Source of the DNA: Paenibacillus sp. FSL R7-0273 | GTDB lineage: Bacteria; Bacillota; Bacilli; Paenibacillales; Paenibacillaceae | Direction of reading: 5' to 3' | Assembly (NCBI RefSeq): GCF_000758625.1 | Contig: NZ_CP009283.1 | Location: forward strand, 5,591,501 to 5,655,500 | DNA: 64,000 nt | Part shown: positions 52,638 to 61,606 of the stretch, piece by piece | Position numbering within the stretch: position 1 is the first letter of the stretch | How the letters are laid out: every line of letters starts with the position of its first letter | The notes under the pieces: generated by a model | Told to the model about the DNA's origin: nothing | The model's input: only the letters and a program-made list of their open reading frames with translations | The model's database searches: none | Position numbers and translations under genes: made by a program

Positions 52638-53306
52638 ATGTGCGGAAGATATACCATTACAGTGACCCTGGATGAATTAATGCTCCGTTACTTTATAGAA
52701 GGTACACCGCTGGTGAATTACACTCCCAAGTATAATGCAGCACCGGTGCAGCAGATCCCCGCAGTCATTCATGACGGCAGCCGCAACAGGCTGGGCGAGC
52801 TCCGCTGGGGGCTGGTTCCTTCATGGGCGAAGGATGAGCGTATAGGCAGCAAAATGATCAATGCCCGCGCTGAAACGCTGCTGGAGAAGCCTGCTTTCAA
52901 AGGGCTGGTCCGTTCGCGGCGCTGCATCATTCCAGTAGACGGCTTTTATGAATGGAAGCAGCTGCCGGACGGCAAGCAGCCGATGCGGATTACGCTGCGG
53001 GACCGCGGTATTTTTTCACTGGCAGGATTATATGATATGCGGATTGATGCTGCCGGCAACCGGCTGAGCACCTGCACCATTATAACCACCGGAGCAAACA
53101 GCCTGATGGCTGACATTCACAGCAGAATGCCGGTTATCCTTGCGCCTGAGGCTGAAGCAGAGTGGCTTGACCGCAGCAATGAGGATATCCCTTCCCTGCT
53201 CCGGCTGCTTAAGCCTTATGATGCCGCTCAAATGACTGCTTATCCCGTATCTGCAGCGGTCGGGAATGTGCGCAATGATTATCCGGAGCTTGTTAAGCAA
53301 GCTTGA
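52638..53306 (+). CDS. SOS response-associated peptidase (SRAP, HMCES/YedK)
   Basis: This protein forms a covalent link with abasic sites in single-stranded DNA through Cys2, which becomes N-terminal after removal of Met. The 222-residue sequence starts MCGRYTITV and has MINARAET, CIIPVDGFYEWKQ with the catalytic Glu, and the later active-site His in SLMADIHSRMPVIL. All key residues are present. ATG at 52638 follows AGGAGGAGG. It stands as a single gene, divergent from the DUF523 gene; no LexA box was recognised upstream. Confidence 0.94.
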   Translation: MCGRYTITVTLDELMLRYFIEGTPLVNYTPKYNAAPVQQIPAVIHDGSRNRLGELRWGLVPSWAKDERIGSKMINARAETLLEKPAFKGLVRSRRCIIPVDGFYEWKQLPDGKQPMRITLRDRGIFSLAGLYDMRIDAAGNRLSTCTIITTGANSLMADIHSRMPVILAPEAEAEWLDRSNEDIPSLLRLLKPYDAAQMTAYPVSAAVGNVRNDYPELVKQA

Positions 53307-53549
53307 GCACAACGGGAAGCAGCATATTTTTCCAGACATTGCTCTTCTGTAGAGATTCCATTTTTACGCATTATGCACTACACTACATAGATACCATTTA
53401 TGACTTACTGGTCATGCCGAGGCGGATGGTCTTTCAACAGAAACATTACAACTTTGTCAAATATCATTTTTCGCGAGTAAACAGCAGAGCGTTGGTTTAA
53501 TAAAACTCATAGTATTTTTTCAAACAGCTTATAGTAAGGAGACCTGATT

Positions 53550-53735
53550 TTGCAAAATTCAAAACTTCAACAGGCGATCGCTGAAGGGGCTCTGCTAGAG
53601 ATCCATCTGATCAGCGGCGAAACCTATAAAGGCACAGGCGAAAAGAATCATACGGCAAATTCCTTCGAGTTCAAAACCGACGCAGGCTTGTTAACACTGC
53701 CTTTTTGGACCATTAAACGCTACAAAAGATTATAA
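53550..53735 (+). CDS. Small Sm-like (Hfq-like) protein
   Basis: The 61-residue protein has a short N-terminal helix (KLQQAIAEGALL), then five short beta-like segments (EIHLISGETYKGTGEKN, SFEFKTDAGLLTLPFWTIKR). The pattern resembles an Sm/LSm barrel, where a helix is followed by the Sm1 hallmark of a hydrophobic strand, a Gly and a second strand. This is inferred by eye; it is not Hfq itself, which has a different Sm2 motif. The start is TTG at 53550 after AGGAG. It is monocistronic on the plus strand between SRAP and the CLC gene. Confidence 0.6.
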   Translation: MQNSKLQQAIAEGALLEIHLISGETYKGTGEKNHTANSFEFKTDAGLLTLPFWTIKRYKRL

Positions 53736-53809
53736 TTGTGCATCCCTCCAGCCCTATTCCCCACTTACACTCTCATCTATTTATGACCTCCTCCTGCGCT
53801 TTAACGGAC

Positions 53810-53839
53810 AAAAAAATACCCCGCCGCAACCGGCAGGGC
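53810..53839 (-). terminator. Intrinsic terminator after the CLC-F gene
   Basis: On the minus strand CCCTGCCGGTTGCGGCGGGG folds with GCCG-loop-CGGC at the top and one small mismatch, followed by TATTTTTTTG. It lies about 145 bases beyond the stop. Confidence 0.65.
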
Positions 53840-53982
53840 TTCAAGAGGGACATGAACGAACGTTACATACTTTTTGGGGATACTCATAGTCTAACAGCAC
53901 TTTGTTTCCGGAATGTCACCTACAGGTAAGAAGACAGTAAACTTCCTGGTGCGGGGACTCCGGGTATCAGGTCCTGCAATAT

Positions 53983-55308
53983 CTAAGCCGAACCGCCATC
54001 CTTCTTTTTGTGCCGCTTTGCCTGCGCCAGTGTCGTCCCCTCCGGGAAGGACCAGAGCGGGCTTTTTGAGATGCCGATTTGCTGTGAGGTGTAAATTCCG
54101 GTATGTCCTGAGAATAAATAGCTCACAAGACAGGCAATAAAGAAATAAACCGCCCCGTCTCCCCCAAATAGCTCAATCCCCATCAAAAAGCAGGCAATTG
54201 GCGTATTGGCGGCACCGCAGAACACGGCGATGAACCCGAGCGCGGCCAGAAAAGGGCCATATAAATGCAGCAGCCCCGACAACGAATGCCCCAATGTCGC
54301 ACCGATCGCAAATAATGGAGTAACCTCCCCGCCCTGAAAGCCGGCTCCAAGCGTCAGCGCTGTGAATACGAGCTTGCCCAGAAAAGCAAACGGCGTGACC
54401 TCTCCGGTAAATGAAGCCTCAATCAGCGGCAGCCCCAGCCCAAGATAATCCCGGGTTCCCAGCACATACACCAGAATAATGATTACCACACCTCCGGCAG
54501 CGCTTTTGAGCACAGGATTACGGAACAGGCGGGTGTACCCCTTTTTCAATGCATGAGTCAGCTCACTGAACAGCACGCCTGCCAGCCCGAACAGGACAGA
54601 AGCCAGCACCACCTTAAGCAGCACCGGCACAGAAAGCGCTGGAATCTCGCCGATCGGATAATGCAGATGGGTTACGCCCCACAGTGAGGCTGCAGTGAGA
54701 TTGCCGGTAAAGCTGGCAATAAACGCGGGGATAAGCGCCTCCTGGCTGATCAGCCCGATCGCAAGCACCTCCAGGCCAAACACCGTTCCTGCCAAAGGTG
54801 TCCCGAAAATCGAGCCAAACCCGCCGCTGATCCCGCAAATGAGCAAAATCCTCCGGTCAGCAGGCTTCACCCTGAGCATTCTGCCAAACCACTCAGCCAG
54901 ACTCCCGCCCATTTGCACTGCAGTCCCCTCCCGCCCGGCTGAGCCGCCGAACAGATGAGTGATCAGTGTTCCGAATAATACAAGCGGAGCCATTCTCAGC
55001 GGTACGGTCTCACTGGCATTATGGACCTGCTCCAGGATCAGGTTATTCCCCTTCGCACTGCTGCCCCCGTATCTGGAATACAGATAGCTGACCAGCGCCC
55101 CTCCCAGCGGAAGCAGGAACAGCAGCCAGGGATTGGCCGCTCTGACCCCGGTTACATAATCCAGGCTTTTCAGAAAAAAAGCGGATGCAGTACCGGCGAG
55201 CACCCCCACTCCGCTGCCCAGTACAATCCATTTGAGCAGAGTTCCGAGCGCTGCGGCAAACCACCATTTTTCAGTACTATCAGACCATCGTTGCCTCCAC
55301 GGAGCCAT
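53983..55308 (-). CDS. CLC-type fluoride/proton antiporter (CLC-F)
   Basis: The 441-residue membrane protein has the CLC fold with two repeats. GSAGREGTAVQMG lies near residues 122-134 with Thr where chloride CLCs have Pro. GGEVTPLF lies near 326-333. The fluoride riboswitch directly upstream makes fluoride export the likely role; in this subfamily one proton is exchanged for one fluoride. The ATG at 55308 is preferred since a frame extending 43 residues upstream would run into the riboswitch terminator. GAAGGGAAG precedes the ATG by about 6 bases. Naming as a chloride channel is a common annotation of such proteins. Confidence 0.85.
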   Translation of the reverse strand: MAPWRQRWSDSTEKWWFAAALGTLLKWIVLGSGVGVLAGTASAFFLKSLDYVTGVRAANPWLLFLLPLGGALVSYLYSRYGGSSAKGNNLILEQVHNASETVPLRMAPLVLFGTLITHLFGGSAGREGTAVQMGGSLAEWFGRMLRVKPADRRILLICGISGGFGSIFGTPLAGTVFGLEVLAIGLISQEALIPAFIASFTGNLTAASLWGVTHLHYPIGEIPALSVPVLLKVVLASVLFGLAGVLFSELTHALKKGYTRLFRNPVLKSAAGGVVIIILVYVLGTRDYLGLGLPLIEASFTGEVTPFAFLGKLVFTALTLGAGFQGGEVTPLFAIGATLGHSLSGLLHLYGPFLAALGFIAVFCGAANTPIACFLMGIELFGGDGAVYFFIACLVSYLFSGHTGIYTSQQIGISKSPLWSFPEGTTLAQAKRHKKKDGGSA

Positions 55309-55342
55309 TTCTGCTCTTCCCTTCACAATAAAGTTAGGTATG

Positions 55343-55428
55343 TAAAAAAATAGACTCCTACCAGGAAAATTGCTTCGCTGGTAGGAGTCATTAGCCTCGC
55401 GGCAGTTAACGGCGAACTCCATCGCCCT
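55343..55428 (-). promoter_or_regulatory. Fluoride riboswitch (crcB motif) with terminator
   Basis: On the minus strand GGCGATGGAGTTCGCC begins the aptamer (about 55411-55426), followed by AACTGCC and GGCTAATGACTCCTACC, all matching the crcB consensus in order. The pseudoknot segment CTCCTACC is part of a 12-bp terminator stem (GACTCCTACCAG 55353-55364 with CTGGTAGGAGTC 55378-55389) followed by TATTTTTTT. Fluoride should stabilise the aptamer and allow read-through into the CLC-F gene. Confidence 0.92.
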
Positions 55429-55602
55429 TCTGTTCAAGTACTATTTTAATGTTTTGCCGGAAAGACGTCAACGGGCCAGGACTCGCATTCAGAAATCCGG
55501 CAGCAGCCCGCCTGACGTCCTCACCGGCCGAAACTTTCAAGCTGTTTATTCGTACTTCTTTGAAAGTAAGGTGTTTATCACAACTTAAAGGAGTTGGTGA
55601 AT

Positions 55603-55803
55603 ATGGTAATCTTCGCTCTTCTTTTTGTGCTGCTGGCCCTGCTGAATATTTTCTTTCCGGCATTAGGATGGCAGATGCGTTATGGCTGGATGACAAAAGG
55701 GGATAGCGAACCCAGTGACGCTTACCTCATGATGAGCAGAATAAGCAGTGTAATCGTGCTTATTATTTTTTTAGTATTCTTTTTGCCGCTAATGTTTAGT
55801 TAG
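55603..55803 (+). CDS. Small membrane protein with KGDSEPSDAYL motif
   Basis: The 66-residue protein has two membrane helices (about 2-22 and 47-64). Between them lies a loop with GWMTKGDSEPSDAYLMMSR. The W-x2-KGD-x-EPSDxY pattern is shared by small membrane proteins found in Firmicutes (I believe DUF6199-like); function is unknown. ATG at 55603 follows AAAGGAG at 9 bases; a TTG three codons earlier is less likely. It is divergent from the CLC-F riboswitch and convergent with cymR. Confidence 0.7.
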   Translation: MVIFALLFVLLALLNIFFPALGWQMRYGWMTKGDSEPSDAYLMMSRISSVIVLIIFLVFFLPLMFS

Positions 55804-55822
55804 CAGATTGTCTAAATTTAAA

Positions 55823-55853
55823 AACCCGTTTTTCCCAAAGGGAAAAACGGGTT
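55823..55853. terminator. Terminator between the small membrane protein gene and cymR
   Basis: AACCCGTTTTTCCC (55823-55836) and GGGAAAAACGGGTT (55840-55853) form a perfect 14-bp stem with a three-base loop. A T-run follows on the minus strand (TTTTAAATTT), so it mainly ends cymR. Confidence 0.88.
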
Positions 55854-55863
55854 AAAGGCCAGC

Positions 55864-56283
55864 TCAGATGTAGAACATGTAGTTATCGGCCTTACTTTCC
55901 TCTTTATAATTAATGAGGTCCGACAACGTGGTGGAGTCAAGCACGTCGGCAATGCCGTCGCGGATGCGCAGCCAGAGGTCACGCTTGGCCGGGTCATCCT
56001 CCTCGGTGAAATCGACCGGCGAAATCGGTCCTTCCAGCACACGGATAATATCTCCGGCGGTGATGGTCGCGGAATCACGGGACAGGATATAACCGCCGTA
56101 GGCTCCGCGGATGCTTTTTACCAGTCCGGCGTTGCGGAGCGGTGCAATCAGCTGCTCCAGATAATGCTCGGACAGGCCGTTCTTCTCGGCAATGCTTTTC
56201 AGGGAGGTTGGGCCTTCGCCAAATTTAAGGGCCAGCTCCATCATAATGGTTAATCCGTAACGTCCTTTTGTTGATATTTTCAA
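55864..56283 (-). CDS. cymR: Rrf2-family repressor CymR
   Basis: CymR represses cysteine and methionine uptake and synthesis genes, acting with O-acetylserine sulfhydrylase CysK in Bacillus. The 139-residue protein opens MKISTKGRYGLTIMMELALK and continues GPTSLKSIAEKNGLSEHYLE, LRNAGLVKSIRGAYGGY and VLDSTTLSDL, very close to the Bacillus CymR pattern. It ends YMFYI as there. The cysteine cluster of IscR-type relatives is absent, as expected for CymR. The ATG at 56283 has a GAGGTGCC-like ribosome site. Divergent to mnmA; the cysteine desulfurase gene is about 4 kb away in the same direction. Confidence 0.95.
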   Translation of the reverse strand: MKISTKGRYGLTIMMELALKFGEGPTSLKSIAEKNGLSEHYLEQLIAPLRNAGLVKSIRGAYGGYILSRDSATITAGDIIRVLEGPISPVDFTEEDDPAKRDLWLRIRDGIADVLDSTTLSDLINYKEESKADNYMFYI

Positions 56284-56338
56284 AGGGGCACCTCTTTCGG
56301 TTTAATTGCTGCAGTTGTAGTTCACAATAAGCTAAGTA

Positions 56339-56356
56339 GACATTATGAGAAATGTC
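56339..56356. promoter_or_regulatory. Perfect inverted repeat upstream of cymR
   Basis: GACATT-ATGAGA-AATGTC is a perfect 6-bp inverted repeat 56 bases upstream of cymR in the 322-base gap to mnmA. It could be an operator of cymR; the sequence does not match any CymR consensus I can recall with confidence. Confidence 0.35.
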
Positions 56357-56532
56357 ATATCAACGTATTCCGATGTTTGCTCTATGCTTATGTTATCATA
56401 TCTGCGGACACATTTGCAGCGTTTAAGTCATTTTTTTGGCGGAATGTTCGCCAGTGGTGGACAAATTGTCAAAATCTCCGCTGTTTCTGCACCAAATTCC
56501 TTAGTCCTCAGGCAGTTAAGAGTAGACAGGTA

Positions 56533-56541
56533 TGTTATAAT
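56533..56541 (+). promoter_or_regulatory. Extended -10 promoter of mnmA
   Basis: TG-T-TATAAT (TATAAT at 56536-56541) is an extended -10 element. No good -35 lies at the proper distance. It is 65 bases upstream of mnmA. Confidence 0.5.
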
Positions 56542-56590
56542 ACGAAATGAGCCGGGTGTTCAGTTCAGATAACCGGTATTTTGTGCATAG

Positions 56591-57733
<1,143 letters not shown>

Positions 57734-57783
57734 TTCCCTTTCGATATTATAGTCAGTTCATCAGCCGCATTTGGCTGGAATAC

Positions 57784-57817
57784 AAAAATCCCTTTGGCCT
57801 AGGCCAAAGGGATTTTT
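57784..57817. terminator. Bidirectional terminator between mnmA and oppA
   Basis: A perfect 17-bp palindrome with A-run and T-run ends (AAAAATCCCTTTGGCC and its complement) lies between the convergent genes and can stop both. Confidence 0.92.
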
Positions 57818-57837
57818 ATTAATTGCGGGTACAAATA

Positions 57838-59682
57838 TTATTGTGCAGCAATGCCCTTATCAGCGGACACTGCAATTCCATATCTATAGACGCCAGTTCC
57901 GTCGCCAATAGCATAATTCAGGACACGGTTGTTAACCGGAACCAGTGCAGCACGGTACAGGGTTGGGAATACAGGGATTTCTTCAACCATCAGCGCTTGC
58001 CATTCTTTATAGATTTCCTTACGCTTCTCTACATCAAATGCGGCTTCAGATACGCCTTCAGCCATCAGACGGTCGCTCTCTTCATTGGCATACCGCGGGA
58101 AGTTATAGATCGCATCACGGCCATACAGACCTTGCGGATCTACGTCGATACCCACTGTCCAGGCACCCTGGTAGACGTCAACTGTAGGATCATCTTCACC
58201 GTTGCTGCCTACGCGGTCATAGAAGGTATTGAATTCAACCATTTCCAGCGTAACATTCAGACCGATTGCTTTCCAGGATTGCACATAATATTGGGCCAGC
58301 GGCTCAGCAATATCCGAGCCTGTCATGGAGATGAAATTGATAGTCAGCGGACTGCCGTCCGGATTGGTACGGAATTCACCGTTCATCTTGAAGCCTGCAG
58401 CTTCAAGTGTCTGCTTCGCTGCTTCAGGATCATAAGGCATACCAGGATTGCTGCTGTCATGGAATTCAGGATGGGATGGCGGAATCAGTGTTGTAGCATT
58501 CCAGCGCAGGCCGTGATAGAAGTTTTTGCCGACAGCATCATTATCAACTGCCTGCCACATTGCTTTACGCAGAGCTACATTTGCCATTTTGGCATTAGGA
58601 TCTGGTGCAACTACATTTTTAGTTGCATCCCATTTACCAAGCTTAAATCCTACATAAGTGTAGGCACGGTCAATCGCGCCCAGATATTCAACGTTCGACA
58701 AACCGGAGTTATCAGGGAACTGGTCAATCGGGAAGCTGTCGACAATATCGATGTTACCAGCTTTAAGCTCCTGTACAACAGTTGTCGGAGGAACTACCTT
58801 CAGAATAACCTTATCCAGCTTAGGAGCACCGCGCCAGTAATCTTCATTCTTCACATACACTACAGATTCACCCGGTACGATACTTTCTACTTTGAACGGA
58901 CCGAAACCGACTGGTTTCTGGCGGACCTCAGGGGAAGCAGAGATCTTGGCAACATCCATTGCTCCAAAGATATGCTTAGCCAGCGGATAAGACCAGATAC
59001 TGCCTGTCAGCAGGGAAGGAGTCGATTTAACATAAGTAATCTCCAGCTGCTTCTCGTTAAGTACCTTGATCCCGGAGATTGTCTTTGCTGTACCGGCATG
59101 ATACTCTTCCATACCGACAATGTTGGTGAAGTCAGAACCGTAACGCGGACCGTCATAAGCCGGGTTACCAATAACTTCATGGGCAAACAGCCAATCCTCA
59201 GCCGTAACCGGCTTGCCGTCATGCCAGTTTACATTGTCGCGGATCGTGAAGGTGAACGTGCGTCCGTCTTCAGAGACTTCATAGGTAGCCGCGCCGTCAT
59301 TGGTGTACACATAGTTTTTATCCCATGTCAGCAGGCCTTCGTCAAACCATTCAAGTACCTCAGCATCCGGAGCACCGGAATAGAAGTTAAAGTTCAAAGT
59401 TCCTTCAAAGGGAGTATCAGATACAAGGCCAAAGTTGAGTGTGCCGCCTTCAATGGCTTCACCCTGGTTCGATTTAACATTGCTGAAATCTGCGATGTTG
59501 TAGAGCCCGTCTTCTGCTGCAGGTGCAGTTGTTGGAGCGGCAGTAGCAGCAGCATCTGTAGCTGCAGTGGTTGCTGAAGGCTCAGCAGCCTCATTGTTGC
59601 CGGAGCCGCAGGCAGTTACTGCGAGCGACAGCACCAGCAGCAGGCTTACCAGCATGGTCTTGGCGGTTTTTCTTTTTTTCAT
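57838..59682 (-). CDS. oppA: Oligopeptide-binding lipoprotein OppA
   Basis: This extracytoplasmic binding protein of the peptide/nickel family is lipid-anchored at Cys25 (lipobox AVTAC). The 614-residue protein has an Ala/Thr-rich spacer, then the family-5 motifs: TFTIRDNVNWHDGKPVTAEDW, VGFGPFKVESIVPGE, VALRKAMWQAVDNDAV and PVFPTLYRA. It is the final gene of a D-F-B-C-A operon, 20 bases after oppC, with a GGGAGG site. The substrate is likely oligopeptides, judged from the operon; the pocket residues do not settle it. Confidence 0.94.
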   Translation of the reverse strand: MKKRKTAKTMLVSLLLVLSLAVTACGSGNNEAAEPSATTAATDAAATAAPTTAPAAEDGLYNIADFSNVKSNQGEAIEGGTLNFGLVSDTPFEGTLNFNFYSGAPDAEVLEWFDEGLLTWDKNYVYTNDGAATYEVSEDGRTFTFTIRDNVNWHDGKPVTAEDWLFAHEVIGNPAYDGPRYGSDFTNIVGMEEYHAGTAKTISGIKVLNEKQLEITYVKSTPSLLTGSIWSYPLAKHIFGAMDVAKISASPEVRQKPVGFGPFKVESIVPGESVVYVKNEDYWRGAPKLDKVILKVVPPTTVVQELKAGNIDIVDSFPIDQFPDNSGLSNVEYLGAIDRAYTYVGFKLGKWDATKNVVAPDPNAKMANVALRKAMWQAVDNDAVGKNFYHGLRWNATTLIPPSHPEFHDSSNPGMPYDPEAAKQTLEAAGFKMNGEFRTNPDGSPLTINFISMTGSDIAEPLAQYYVQSWKAIGLNVTLEMVEFNTFYDRVGSNGEDDPTVDVYQGAWTVGIDVDPQGLYGRDAIYNFPRYANEESDRLMAEGVSEAAFDVEKRKEIYKEWQALMVEEIPVFPTLYRAALVPVNNRVLNYAIGDGTGVYRYGIAVSADKGIAAQ

Positions 59683-59702
59683 ACTTGTTTCTTCCTCCCT
59701 TA

Positions 59703-60608
59703 TTATCCTTTTCTTTGTCTTGCGTCCGTCGCACGCTTCAGCGCCTGACCGACATTATTTATACTCAACATCAACACTAAGATCAGCAGTGATGCGGGTA
59801 ACCAAATCCACCATCTGGACTCCAGCGTCTGCGGGTTGCGGGCATAGCTGACCAGCGTACCCAGACTCGGCGTGCTTTCTGGAAATCCGAAGCCAAGGAA
59901 GGACAAGCCTGACTCAAGTCCGATGTTAGCCGCAAGATTCAGGGTCATCGTTACGATAATGATCGAGCTGAGGTTCGGCATCACCTGTTTGAAGATAATC
60001 TTAAGATGGGAGGAGCCGAGTGTCCGGGAAGCCTGGACATATTCCAGCTCTTTTTCCTGCAGCGTCTTGGAGCGGATCAGCCTCGCGATCCCCATCCACA
60101 GGAAGGCGGTCATAATGAGCGAAAAGGTCAGCGTGTTGTATTTCGGAACAGCCGTTACGAAGGCGATAACCATCATCAGCATCGGCAGAATCATGAAGAA
60201 GTCAACCAGACGCATGAACAGGTTATCGATAAGGCCGCCGAAGTACCCGGAAACCAGCCCGACTGTTATTCCTATAATTCCGGTCATCAGAGTAACCATA
60301 ATTCCGATGCTCAGCGAGTTGCGTGTACCGATAATAAGCTGACCGAATACATCCCGGCCGCCATAGTCGGTACCCAGCCAGAACTCGGCCGAAGGCTTTT
60401 TATATAGTGAAAACAGATCAACCCTTACAATCTCCTCCTGGTTGAGGAACAGGGCTGTCCCGAACACTCCGAGAAAGATCAGACCCAAAAAAATCAGGGA
60501 TACCAGTGCCAGCTTATCTTTGAAAATTTCCCGCCAGATGATGCTCCAGCCTGACGGACTTTTTGTGATATTGTGCGGGAGCGAGAGCTCAGCGCTTGAC
60601 TTTGCCAT
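59703..60608 (-). CDS. oppC: Oligopeptide ABC transporter permease OppC
   Basis: The 301-residue permease has an N-terminal helix (LALVSLIFLGLIFLGVFGTAL) and an OppC-type extracellular loop (EFWLGTDYGGRDVFGQLIIG). The coupling EAA motif is YVQASRTLGSSHLKIIFKQV. It forms the membrane channel with OppB. It lies 30 bases after oppB and 20 before oppA. Confidence 0.95.
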   Translation of the reverse strand: MAKSSAELSLPHNITKSPSGWSIIWREIFKDKLALVSLIFLGLIFLGVFGTALFLNQEEIVRVDLFSLYKKPSAEFWLGTDYGGRDVFGQLIIGTRNSLSIGIMVTLMTGIIGITVGLVSGYFGGLIDNLFMRLVDFFMILPMLMMVIAFVTAVPKYNTLTFSLIMTAFLWMGIARLIRSKTLQEKELEYVQASRTLGSSHLKIIFKQVMPNLSSIIIVTMTLNLAANIGLESGLSFLGFGFPESTPSLGTLVSYARNPQTLESRWWIWLPASLLILVLMLSINNVGQALKRATDARQRKG

Positions 60609-60638
60609 TTCATTTCACCTCAGTGTAAGTTCTGATCC

Positions 60639-61601
60639 TTATTTAATCCGGATGCGCGGATCAACAATGCTTAATATGATATCGGACAGCAGGGAGCCGA
60701 TGATGGTGGCAATCCCATACAACAGCACCAGTGCCGTCACCACGGTGAAATCGCGGATGACGATCGAGCCCAGGAACAGCTGGCCCATGCCGGGATAACT
60801 GAAGATGCTTTCTACAAAGATGGTCCCCCCGATGAGCCCTGTCAGCTCATATCCGAAAAAGGCGGCAATCGGCAGCAGCGAGTTGCGCAGAATATGGCGG
60901 TTGTAGACCCGCGATTCGGAGGCACCCTTTGCTCTGGCGGTAAGAATAAAATCCTTCTGCTTCGTATCAATAATTTCGTTACGCAGATACTGGACAGTAC
61001 CTACAGTCGTAATTAACGCGATAGATAAGGCCGGCAGCAGCAAATGATATATTTTGTCGAGCACATAGCTGAAGGTGCCGGGAACCGCACCAGGCGATAC
61101 GCTTCCCCCGGTAGGGAACCAGGAGAAATAGAAGCCGAACATCCAGAGCATTACAAGCGCTACAATGAACAGCGGGGCAGCGAAACCGATATAGGTATAG
61201 CCGGTGATCAGACGGTCGCCCCATGTATCATTGAAGCGTCCGCTGATGATGCCAAGCGGGATGGCAATCAAATATGTAAGGATCAGCGTGGCAAGCGACA
61301 GCCACAGGGTGTTCATCATCCGCTGGCCAATCAGCTCAGTCACAGGCATTTTGAAGTTGAAGGACTGGCCAAGGTCGCCTTGAACGGCATTGCTGATCCA
61401 GTTCCAGTACTGGATGTGCCAGGGATCATTCAGTCCCAGCCTTTCCCGCATTGCCTCAATCGCTGCAGGGTCGATATTCGGATCAAGCATCCCGGTGAGT
61501 GCATCGCCCGGCATGGATTTGGCCATCAGAAATACGAGAATACTTAACAGAAATACCTGGGGAATCATAATTAACAGTCTTCGTACAATAATCTTCCACA
61601 T
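60639..61601 (-). CDS. oppB: Oligopeptide ABC transporter permease OppB
   Basis: The 320-residue permease has six helices (first MIPQVFLLSILVFLMAKSM), a cytoplasmic LTARAKGASESRVYNRHILR EAA-type motif and the late LIGGTIFVESIFSYPGMGQL. ATG at 61601 follows GAGAAAGG at 9 bases and overlaps the end of oppF; a TTG three codons earlier is unlikely. Partner of OppC. Confidence 0.95.
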   Translation of the reverse strand: MWKIIVRRLLIMIPQVFLLSILVFLMAKSMPGDALTGMLDPNIDPAAIEAMRERLGLNDPWHIQYWNWISNAVQGDLGQSFNFKMPVTELIGQRMMNTLWLSLATLILTYLIAIPLGIISGRFNDTWGDRLITGYTYIGFAAPLFIVALVMLWMFGFYFSWFPTGGSVSPGAVPGTFSYVLDKIYHLLLPALSIALITTVGTVQYLRNEIIDTKQKDFILTARAKGASESRVYNRHILRNSLLPIAAFFGYELTGLIGGTIFVESIFSYPGMGQLFLGSIVIRDFTVVTALVLLYGIATIIGSLLSDIILSIVDPRIRIK

Positions 61602-61606
61602 ACGTC

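Noticed and set aside
53453-53461. Spo0A box (TTTGTCAAA) upstream of the Sm-like gene
   Set aside because: It fits the degenerate consensus, but such 9-mers are common in AT-rich DNA and no second box or promoter overlap was seen.
55309-55437. Longer CLC-F start including about 43 residues
   Set aside because: The extension translates the riboswitch terminator and has no membrane or family pattern.
57823-59577. Long plus-strand frame of 584 codons opposite oppA
   Set aside because: It mirrors the real oppA gene, which has a lipobox, family motifs and a ribosome site.
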